From positions 806,001 to 870,000 of the forward strand of contig RQOL01000519.1 of the NCBI GenBank assembly GCA_013076295.1: a stretch of 64,000 bases of DNA. Reading direction: 5' to 3'. Source of the stretch: Sanderia malayensis (Eukaryota; Cnidaria; Scyphozoa; Semaeostomeae; Pelagiidae). This document shows positions 40,601 through 52,600 of this stretch, in pieces (the first letter of the stretch is position 1; each line of letters starts with the position of its first letter). The position numbers were made by a program, and so were the translations under genes. The notes under the pieces were generated by a model. It had not been told where the DNA came from. It made no database searches and saw only the letters and a program-made list of their open reading frames with translations.

Positions 40601-43600
40601 TTAAGCTGCACTTACTTTTAAGACGATCAAGGTTACTGCTTCAGATTTGAATTTCTTTCCAGCCGGAAACTTGTGAGTTACATCCAGGTGTCCACCATAT
40701 GCAAGAACCTGAACAGAATTACATGGTGTGAGAATGGGGAAAAAAGGAAAAAGTTGATATTCAGCACATAAGAATCGTTAAAAGTGAGAAAACGCAATAC
40801 CATGTCATTCAAGTAGCTTGATGGAGCCACCCATTGGCTTGCTGATAAACTCTGGTTTACAAGAATTTCCTTTAGGGCTTTCCTAAACGAAAAAAAAATA
40901 AAAATTGTCAAAGAAAACTGCTCTCAAAGCATCAAGCAGAAAACAAAATAAACTGAGAAATATAGCAAGCAACAAGCAGAGACAAACGTGACCAATACTT
41001 GGCATATCAAACATTAAATGTTTTTACTAAGAAGAAAATCATAAACCTATTTCCTCACCTATAGCGTAGATCTTCGAGACAAAGGTTGCTTCTTCCAGAG
41101 CACCAGCATTTCGTACACAAATTCGTTGGCGCCTTGGACGCTGTTTTGTAATGGCCCGCAACACAACGGTCGCACAATGCACCAGTCACAGAATCCTGCA
41201 ACAGAACAAAAAGGTCAAACTTTGTTTGCAAGCTACAACATTGGTAAAGTTGAATACGTAGAGCCCGGATAAAGTAAACATTGATAACCCATCATTTCTT
41301 ATTCAATGCGACATACTCTCTAATTTGAACACTAATTTGAATTATCTTAACTCTGTCTAATTTGAACACCCCAGGGAAGCGAAAATATGTTCAAATTACA
41401 AAATGCTCAAATTATAGAGGCTTGTTTTATAAAAATTCGTTCGAATTAGATAAAGTTCGAATTACGCGAGTTCGAATTTTGCAGATTTGATAGTAGCTGA
41501 GCTGCATTCGCTTACCTTGCACAGGCATTTTCCTGTCTCCGAGTCACACTTCTTCCTCGTGATGCCTGCATCGTTACAGAAACATTTCTTGCAAGCAGGT
41601 TTGCCGTAGAATCCAGCTCTGCACTCCGAGCACTTTCGTCCTCCGAAATTGTCCCGACAAGGACACTGTCCAGATAAAACGTCGCAAGTTTGATTGCCGT
41701 TTTTCGTGCCAAATGGATCGCATTTACAGCTACCACAACCAATAACTGGATCATAGCCGTATGTGCCAGGCTTGCATTTGTCACATTTAGCACCGAATGT
41801 ACCAGGTGGACATTTGCATTCGCCGGTGACTTCGTCACAATTGCTGCATGTTTTACAAGCTGAAAAGAAAAAACAATTTTATTCGCAGCAATAAAATAGC
41901 AACTATTATCTCCAGGGCACAGGGAACCTATTGATTACAAGGCTATGATTAATGATTTCAACGCCAATTTTGTTTCAATGATTATCATGCTGTGATAAAT
42001 AGCTTTGATTGCGTGGTTAATGATTACGATTCTGCAGTGATATATCAGTAAATGCTTGCATGACATGTCTTCAAGCAGCAAAGCAAGGAATCCAATTCAA
42101 TAAAGACACACCTTCAATTCAAATCGCACAAACTCCTATTATTACAAATGAATACCCCACCTTGACAATTAGGAAATCCGTAGTATCCGATTCTACACCT
42201 ATTACACGTCCTTCCAGTGATGTACTGCGATTTACAACGGCATTGTCCACCGAGCTCTTCGCAATTCTGGTCCACCGAGCCACGTGGATCACATTGACAT
42301 GGCAATGTACCATTGTTGAATGCAACAGTCAACGAGAATGTACCATCACGGCAGAACCCCTTGATTGTAGGCTTGATGTAGAAATTGTCTTTTGAGCAGA
42401 CTTTCTTGAATTCGCCGATACGACTTGTCGGCTCTTGTTTCATCAGAGAAGTCGTGTCCACGTCGTGAGGGACAAACAGAACATAATCCTGCGCAGACGA
42501 AATATCAAATCAATGCTCAACTATATTTACGGTAATACTAAAAGCTCGTATTTGGTATAGAGGGGTAATCAGACGCCTCGATGGACTCCTAAGCAACAGT
42601 AAAACTACAATTTAAGGAGTCTCGATTTATGTAAATATCTCTACAGCGGGTCCCTGGCTTTGCTCAAATAGGTCCATCTGAACGAGTTAGAAGGACCAAA
42701 AATTACTTTGTTCGACAAACATTTTACACGAGTTTGTACACCTATACATGCGCTTGCATTTAGCTTGTAGCTTGCTAAATCTAGCATACAGTGTGCTTCG
42801 AAACAAGGCACCAGCCACATGGACTGTTGCAGATTTGTTACAAAGACAATGCATTACATTGAGATCGCAGTGTAACTACTCACCACCCAGACATCTTTGC
42901 CGGCTGGTACGTCGATTTTCACATTTGTTTTCGCATCAGTAATCGTATAAACATTTGATCCACCACCATTCGTGATCATGGTTCGACAGCCGGACGTGTG
43001 AGGACAGTATCTGAAGTTGGCCTTCCCAGGGAATGCCCGTACGTTGTCAATGGAAACGGGAGCATCGAATCTTGCATGTTTTGGTTGATAGTAATGCGCG
43101 ATAACCTTGTATCGACCAGCGGGCAGGGAAGTGGCTGGCAAGGAGGTCAACGACTGAAAAGACAAACGTAGGATATTATTTCTCAAAACCACATTTCAAT
43201 CCAGATGAGGCTATGGGATAGGCTTTCGGGCTATCCCATAGCCTATCCCATACAAACGGGCTATTCAATGTGAAAAGCTATCCGATACCAGCTTGTGAAC
43301 GGGGCCTATAATACCTAGACTTATTAACCATATTTTCGTTGCATTAAGATTACCTTACAACAATTGAATTCAAGACAGAAACATTAATGATAAATAGAGA
43401 CAGACTTACACCAGATGGCATGTACTTGATGTTGCTTGGGTCAATGACATTTGGTGGAGCAGGATCTCCATTGCTTGATACAGCATTAATTTTCACTGAT
43501 TTCTTCGGAAATGAAAAGTTCGCCTTTCTACATTTGTTATTCTCGGTTGTACAAAGCAGTTCCGGTGTGACAAAGTCCATTTTCCACTGCTCGAGAGGAA

Positions 43601-46600
43601 TTGCTGTCACAGAATCCTATAAGAAAACAAATAGATATTGGAGCAACTCTTCGGATGAAAAAATTCAAGCTTCCAAACAAAATGAGATCAAAACATAAAT
43701 AATTACTATAAAATCTTAATTAAGTTCCAGGGGAGCATATTTAACTTTGGAGGTTCCAGGGAAAATTAAAGGGGCCTTATTAGAGAAAGGGGCTTATTAG
43801 AGAGAGGGGCCTTACTAGAGAGATGGGCTTATTAGAGAGAGGCGCTTATTAGAGAGAGGGGCTTATTAGAGAGGGGGTTAATAGAGAGAAGGACCTATTA
43901 GAGGGGCCTTATTAGAGAGAAGGGCTTATTAGAGAGACGGGCTTATTAGAGAGACGGGCTTATTAGAAAGAGGGGCCTTATACTGGGCATCGACTTAAAA
44001 ACTATGGATAAAAAACGTCTGCTCTGTGGATTAGAATCAAGCGAAACACCAGACTTACTATTCCAACGGTAGTTCCATGTCTTGAAAATAGAGTGATAAG
44101 TTTTCGATCTTTTGCATTTATATCGTACACTTTCACTACCCCTTTGGCATCAATGGCAACCTGGCGACAGCCGAATTTGTATCTGAAAACATAGAAGCAC
44201 CATCCGTAAGCTGTGGAGATTACACAAGAGTGCAATACGAGAGAAGGTGTGCTAACCAACTGCTTCTTTTAACTACTACGAAAACAGTATCACTAACATT
44301 GACATTAAAATTTGCACAGAAAGTTTGCATGACCAACTACTGCCTTCAATAGCTCTGAAAGCATTACTAATATTCACCAATAGCTTAAGCACACACTTAG
44401 GAACTAATACCATCGCAAGCTACAAGCTACTACAGTATACATTGGCAACATAAAATAGTCTTACTTGCAACGGTACAAATAGACACCGCCTCTCTGAGTT
44501 TGCTTGTAGGTTCTCACGTACAGATCAACAAAGTTGGTGATTGGCGAATCGTGATAATACTGCACAACAAAGACGTATTTCCCACTCTTGCTAACATCGA
44601 TGTCCAAATCCAATTGATTCTAAAAAGAAACAATGCACAATTGAATACATTATATATACAATGTGTATAACTCAATCCAACTGTGGATGTGCAGTGTTCT
44701 AGATCAGAAAGAGTCTCTAGCTTACAGGGAAACTAACTGTCTTTACTGCGGTATATTGGAAACATTAAATGTGACAAGGTTCATGACGCTAAGTTCATGA
44801 TGCTATAGGTTTATGACGTTATAGGCTCATGACACTATACGTTCATGACGCTATAACCTCATTAGGATCATGACCTCATTAGGTTCATGACCTCATTAGG
44901 TTCATGACCTCATTAGGTTCATGACATCATTCGGTTCATGACGTTATAGATTCATGACCTTCATTGTTCGCCAGTGCAGCGTTGTCAATGTGCAGGGCAT
45001 TACAACCAGAACAATCTATTACACAATTTCTCTACACACCTGCTTCTTGGTCATTTTAGCCATCCCATCAAAGTCAAGCATGCTGAGTACGTCGGTGTCA
45101 TTAAACAGTATAATCGGCTTTCGTCTGTCTTGGTTTAGCTCTGCTTCGACTGTGATAAAATCAGACCTCTGCTTCATGTCGAGGTACAAGAATTGGTTGC
45201 ACAATTTCTGGTTGACGTTCACCTGACAAGCGTCGACCACGCTCTCCTTCAATTCCAACGCATCCACGTATTCCTCGGGTACCAGTATGACCTTGTCCTG
45301 CAATTAGATATGGCAATACAACTACAAGAGCCAACAAAGATGCGAACTAGTCATATTAATAACAAGTATGGTTGATTCCTGATGACAAACCAAAAAGATG
45401 GAATAAGAATTAATGAGATTAACTAGGTCACAGTATAGCCGAGTTCTGTGCGACTCAATAGCAAATGTTGTCGGATTGAATGGATGAAAGTAAACAACTC
45501 AAATAGAAACATAAATCACAAGGTAGAGTAAACATATGAGAATATTAAATATGATAAAATATGACAATAAAGGAGAAAATTATAGTATCCAAGATCGTGA
45601 AATAAAATGTCATAAGACACAGACAGTGAGATAAAAGACAGGGGGAGACAGTTGGGACAGAAGAGAGACAAGACAACCAGTACAGCAATAAAATTAGAGT
45701 TGCATAAACGTACGGTCTTACGTACCAATAAAAGAGCAGAAGGTGGTGCAGAGATCTCGATGTCCCACTTGCCAGGCGTGAGAGGAAAGAACGCTGGTCC
45801 ACCGTCTTTGGTTATTGCTGAATATTTCGAGGTAAACGAACCAGCTGTTTGACTGCTTGGGAAATCAGCATCGCCAGAAAACAAACCTTTTCTTTGGCCT
45901 AGAAATAGGGAGAGAAAACAGAAGGTTATCGTTGCGAATAGTTTGCTAAACAATGATTCAAGAATAAGGTGCTTCGTACAATTAAGCGTAGGGACTTTTG
46001 CAAGATCAGGAGAGGAAAGCTTCCAATGCTCGGAGCTTCGTATATAGGTAAACGTGGGAAACGTGGTAAACATGGGAGTTGGAAAGGGAACTATGACGTA
46101 ATATATATACATACCAGCAGAATAGACAACAACTTTGGCTGTAACAGTTGTCAGTTGATTCAAAACATAATGAAACAATATCTGATAGTTACTCTTCTTT
46201 AATACGTTGACTGTGGCTATTATCTTTGGCTGCGGAAAGCAAAGATATAAGTCGTAAAGCATTAAAGCCTATGAGAAGCAAATATTTTACAAGAATAGTA
46301 TAGCACTGCTGGTAACTCTATACAGCGAGAATTGTGGCCCTCGTTTGAACGCATATTTTCGCATGAGGTAAAATTAAGGTCGCTAGATTCAAGGTTTGCG
46401 TTGCAAGTATTCATGCTAGGGAGACGGGACAGCTTTTTTTCTGTTTAGGAACCTATGATGAACGGGAATATTGAAAAAAAATTGAACATTTTTGGAAACT
46501 ATGGCCTCCAGTCCAAGAACTAGAAGCTTGGTCCTCATTTGACTGCGAATTTTTGCATTAGCTAATGTAAAGGTCGCTAGATTCAAGGTTTGCGTTGCAA

Positions 46601-49600
46601 GTATTCATGCTCTAGCTCTGGTTCACAAAGCAAAACAAATTATGTATAAACAAACCTGCATCTCGTTGATCATTGAGAATCCACGACCAGAGAAGCCAGG
46701 AAACTTGCTTTCCTCCTTGTCGAATCTCAATGCGTTACCCTCGGGCGTTCTGCCGTTCTCAATTTCGCCAGTGATCTGATGCAGCGTGGGCGCGTAATAG
46801 CCCGGTTTCGCTTTGTCGCATTTACGACCAACAACGTTGTTACGACAACGACACTGGCCGTCAGACTTGCTGCACACTTGACTCAACGATCCACCAACGT
46901 CGCAATCACAACCTATAGATGGACAGAAGCGCGTTATCAAAATAGGAATTCGTCGATTAAGGCGTTGTGTCTAACGTTGTATTTGCATGAGGTTTTCGAG
47001 CATTTGCGTGGCAGATCTTAAGCATACCCAAAGCAAGTAAAACCCAATAAAATGCAGAGGAATGGTGAAGATTTCAAGAAATTTAGAGTTACTGCAAGTT
47101 AAATGTATCCTGCAACAAACAAAACGCAAAGGAAAAACTTTCATGGCAACGGAATCGTGTCAGTAGAAATTAGAGTAGAGAAACCTAAATGCATATTGAT
47201 GTCAAATAAAATTACCATTGCAACCAAAGAAATTAAGTTGTTTCAACCCGTAGAAGCCATCTTTACATTCTTTGCAATTTCTCGTGGCGACGTATCTCTT
47301 ACACGTACATTGTCCTGACAGTTTGGAACACGAGAGTAGGCCACTGTGTGTGCCTGGCCTGTAACAACTGCAGTGATGACATCCTTTTGGATTGCTGGCT
47401 TGCAACTTGAAATAGCCGTCTTTGCATTCAGTGCATTCTTTGCCTTGGACGTTGTCTTTGCACGTGCATTCACCCTAGCAATGCAATACAGAGCTGTCAA
47501 AACTCCAGTGATCCAAGACCTGTCATCTATAAAACCCATGCTCCGAATCTAACATTCCTTCTACTACCTCTCAAATCCTTCTAATAACCATCGTATTCCT
47601 CCATCACCTCTCCTATCTTATTACAACGCCTGCTATTCATTGGCAACCCTTCCTATCATTCTACTACCTCACAAGTCCTTCTACTACCTCTCAAATCCTT
47701 CCTGCCTCGCAAGTCCTTCTACTACCTCTCAAATCCTTCTAATACCTCTCAAATCCTTCTAATACCTCTCAAATCCTTCTAATACCTCTCAAATCCTTCT
47801 ACTACCTCTTAAATCCTTCTACTACCTCTTACCTCGCATGCCATTCTAGTTCCCCTCTCGTTCCTCTATTACCTCCCGCATTGCAACTGCTCGCATTACA
47901 ACTTCTATTAACAGTAAATAATCAAGACTCACATTGCTTTTTGAACTGCAATCGATTCCATCGGGTCCTGACTTAGCACCAGCCGGATTGCATCGGCACT
48001 GTTTGCAATCCGGAAATCCATAGAATCCGGGCTGACATTTATTGCATTGTCTTCCTTGAAACTGGGACCGACAGCTGCACTGACCGTCCGAGGAGCGGCA
48101 CGCGGCACCGTAAGACCCGGTGCGGTCACAATTGCAGGATAGGCAAGCTGGATAGCCGTAGTATCCATACGAACATTGGTCGCATTTGGCGCCGCGGAAG
48201 TTTGGTCGACACGAGCATTTTCCTGTTGTTTTATCGCAGATGCTCGATGAAGAACCAGTCGATGAACATTCACAACCTGTATAAGATAAACAATAATTAT
48301 ATAATTAATAAATGTAATCACACAGATCGTGTTAAAACACCAGTGAACATATAATGATCCTTGAAAAGCCCTATAAAATCTATAGCATGTGCGCAGTTAA
48401 TTAATTAAAGTCTTTGTTCAAACATGTTGTTACTGGCAGTACATTACTTGGGTGGGCTAAATACCCTTGCGAATGATTATCAGGATGGGAGCTTTTTTGA
48501 AGAGGGGGCTCATTCGGAAGTGGGGGCTTCTTCGAGGGTTCACGGATATCGTAAGTTTGATAAGCCGGAGGCAAATTCAATGACACGACACGGGTCCAGA
48601 GACAACATGCTTAGATACTCGTACTCGAAGTTTTAGATAGATAGCCTTTCGCGATCTGCTAATAATGTAAGCAATATGGAATTGGATTGCTATTAAATTA
48701 CTCGACAATTCAATTGCTCCTTACGTTGGCAAGTAGGATATCCGAAGTAGCCATCGGCACACTGGTTGCAGTAGTCTTTTCCTGAGAAATTCTCTTTGCA
48801 AATACATTCACCGGATCCTTGCGAACAGATCTGTGGCTTGGTCTTGGCAGGATCACAGTTGCATCCTGAAAGTGTTATTACCATAAGATAATCAATGGAA
48901 TAACAAGGTACCTCAAGTATAACGCATCACAGAAACAGCTAGCTTTCTTAGCCGCAAGTAGATCAGGTAATAGCAATCTACGAGCAACACGGAATGAATG
49001 AAAAGTCGAGATAAAGCTGGTGGTATGCAATGAACGAGGCCTACTTTTGCAGAATGGAAAGCTGAAATAGCCAGTCAGACATCTGTCGCATGCTCTGCTT
49101 CCATAGCCTGCCTTGCATTGGCATTGGCCGGAAGTGACGTCACATTGATCGTTGATTGCACCGTACTGAACCAAGCAGTTGCATGCTACGAATGAAAATT
49201 AAAGAAATAAAAACATCATCAAGTTTTGTACTGCTCTCTTTGCCTACTCTCTACACTATAATATGTCACGTTATACCTTAGGAAACTCTAAAAAAACTAT
49301 ATAGAAAAGGCATTAAGAACTAAATTACAGATTATGAAGCAGTAGTGCATATTTTTAGCAGTAGCAGGCTGTACTTACGCTGACATGTTGGAAACCCGAA
49401 GTACCCAGGAGCGCATTTATCGCAGAAGGCACCAGTGTATCCTTTTTTACATTTGCATCTACCAGTGGCATCGGGTGCACAGGAGCCTGCCAACGAGCCA
49501 TCTCTATTGCAAATGCAGGCTGTAAAAGACAGCAGAGATATATAATATTGTTATTATTATTACATACTGAAGCTATTCGTGGTTGAGCAGACTCTGGACT

Positions 49601-52600
49601 GGGGCTGCGAATAGCTATTTAAGCTTTCTACCTTACATGAAGCAGGTACTGAAAAAATCAAATTTTGAAATAGACTGAAAAATGACTCACAAGGGGTCAA
49701 ATTATACTAAATAGGTCCTACTGATCACGCTGAGACAATTCCCAGCTCTCTAGGACTAATGGTTCCAATTTTAGTGGACCCAGATCGCCCGCGGATGGCT
49801 ATTTAAACTTTCTACCTTACATGAAGCAGGTACTGAAAAATACAAATTTTGAAATAGACTGAAAAATGACTCACAAGGAGTCGAATTATACTAAATAGGT
49901 CCTACTGATTACGTTGAGACAATTCCCAGCTCTCTAGGACTAATGGTTCCAATTTTAGTGGACCCAGATCGCCCGCGGAATGCTATTTAAACTTTCTACC
50001 TTACATGAAGCAGGAACTGCAAAAATCAAATTTTGAAATAGACTAAAAAATGACTCACAAGGAGTCGAATTATGCTAAATAGGTCCTACTGATTACGTTG
50101 AGACAATTCCCAGCTCTCTAGGACTAATGATTCCAATTTTAGTGGACCCAGATCGCCCGCGGATAGCTATTTAAACTTTCTACCTCACATGAAGCAGGTA
50201 CTGAAAAATTCAAATTTTGAAATAGACTGAAAAATGACTCACAAGGAGTCGAATTATACTAAATAGGTCCTAATGATCACGCTGAGACAATTCCCAGCTC
50301 TCTAGGACTAATGGTTCAAATTTTAGTGGACCCAGATCGCCCGCGGATAGCTATTTAAACTTTCTACCTTACATGAAGCAGGTACTGAAAAATTCAAATT
50401 TTGAAATAGACTGAAAAATGACTCACAAGGAGTCGAATTATACTAAATAGGTCCCACTGATCACAATGAGACAATTCCCAGCTCTCTAGGACTAATGATT
50501 CCAATTTTAGTGGACCCAGATCGCCCGCGGATAGCTATTTAAACTTTCTACCTTACATGAAGCAGGTACTGAAAAAAATCAAATTTTGAAATAGACTGAA
50601 AAATGACTCACAAGGAGTCGAATTATACTAAATAGGTCCTAATGATCACGCTGAGACAATTCCCAGCTCTCTAGGACTAATGGTTCCAATTTTAGTGGAC
50701 CCAGATCGCCCGCGGATAGCTATTTAAACTTTCTACCTTACATGAAGCAGGTACTGAAAAATTCAACTTTTGAAATAGACTGAAAAATGACTCACAAGGA
50801 GTCGAATTATACTAAATAGGTCCCACTGATCACGATGAGACAATTCCCAGCTCTCTAGGAGTAATGCTTCGTGGATCCAGATTTCCTGCGGATAGGCTGG
50901 ACTGGATCATCGAGAAATGAAATAAGCGAGGAATAGTAGTTTTAAAGAGCACTACTCCATACCTTCACAAACTGGATAATTGAAGAATCCGGAGTTACAT
51001 TGGTCGCATTTTTTGCCCGTGAAGTTCGGTTTGCAATTGCACTGTCCGGTTCCATCAGAGCAATGCCCAGTCGATGTCTGGAAACTGCAGTTGCAAGCTG
51101 AAAGCAAACATCATCAAAATTGTCAGTCTTGCAACATAACTCGCACTTATTACTATTACAACACCTCTACAACTATGAGCAACTGGATTCATTACATTGC
51201 GCCCTAATGCTTTTGCTCGTTGCTTCGCTTCACAAACCTGTACTAAGCGAAAATCCAGCAAAGCACAGGGACGCAATGTAGTAAGTCTAAGAAGTGACAT
51301 TTGAGAACACAGATACTGACGTTGACATGCGCTTTTCGATGTTATTGGCACATTTTCCGGTCTGTAATAGTACGGACGGCATTTCTCGCAATTGATGCCA
51401 TATGTGTTGTCCTGGCAACCTTCACAGACCCCACCACCCTCTTTCTTGCCATGGATATCAAGACTGAGTCTTCTCTCCGCCACTTCTTCGCTATATTGAC
51501 ATTTTCTGCTGTGCCCATGACAATTGCAAGGTTCGCAAACAAATTGGTCGTTTCCATATCTCGGTCGCCATTTTTTCTGCACGTATCCAGGGCAACAGCG
51601 GTCGCATCTTGGGCCACAGGTGAAGTGTTGGCATTCGCATTGGTAGTTCGTTGGATCATTGTCCACTTTGGAACATTTGTCAGCAAAGCCATTGCATAAG
51701 CATCGGCCACCAATGGAAATTTCTTTGATCGAATAGTAGTACTGTTGGCGAAAACATGGAACAATGAAAATCAGGAATCAGGAATTTCAACCAGAACATC
51801 AACTAATCCTCAAAGCTACACAAGTTTTAGTTTGCCAATCCCTACTGAAGTAAATTGGCCAACGGCTACTATAAAAACGGAATTAGGGTTCCAGGTATAA
51901 AAATCTCTATAAAACTCGCTATAAAAAAAGTCTATAAAAACTACAATGCTCATATTTTGAAGTTGAGAATGATGGCTGGGCAAAGATTGAGCACCATTGG
52001 TTGAAGAGCGTTCACCAACTCAATTCAATGACATAAACAATCTCTTGTGAAGTTCACCAATCCAACTCAAAGGAATACGCAGTTACGAAATGAGTCCAGA
52101 AGGGTAAAAATCAGAGCACAGAATTAGCAAACACAACTGAAAACTTATAAAAATAAGTAAATAAATAAAGAAGAAACGTACACGTCGAGTAACAGTTGGA
52201 TCCTGAAGAGACAATGGCATTAAGTCTCCCAAAAGGGTCTTGACTTTCATGAAATACAATCGCACATGTGATGCAGTGGTCCAGTCCTGAATCGAAAGAA
52301 CACAATCGAAATTTTAGAACATTCACCAGAGCTTCCCCCTCCTTAAAGATATAGCTTGGTACAAGTTTGGTGCAGAGGACAAATCTTCCTTGAAGTATCC
52401 GATTTGAATGGATCTAATATTGCAGATAAATCTGATATGAAACTAGTAGCAATCCGAAATCTAATTTAATCCTCACCTGAAGAACAGGATTCGAAGCAAA
52501 GTCTGATGCTCCTGGTCTGCCATTAACCAAGGAAATGTGAATCTGAAAAGAAGGAAGACTGAATCATGGTCTGAATGGAAGACTGAATCGTAGTCTGAAT

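Noticed and set aside
47563..47850. Considered whether the 20-bp array was a CRISPR-like structure
   Set aside because: Units are contiguous with no unique spacers; it is a plain minisatellite in a eukaryotic intron.
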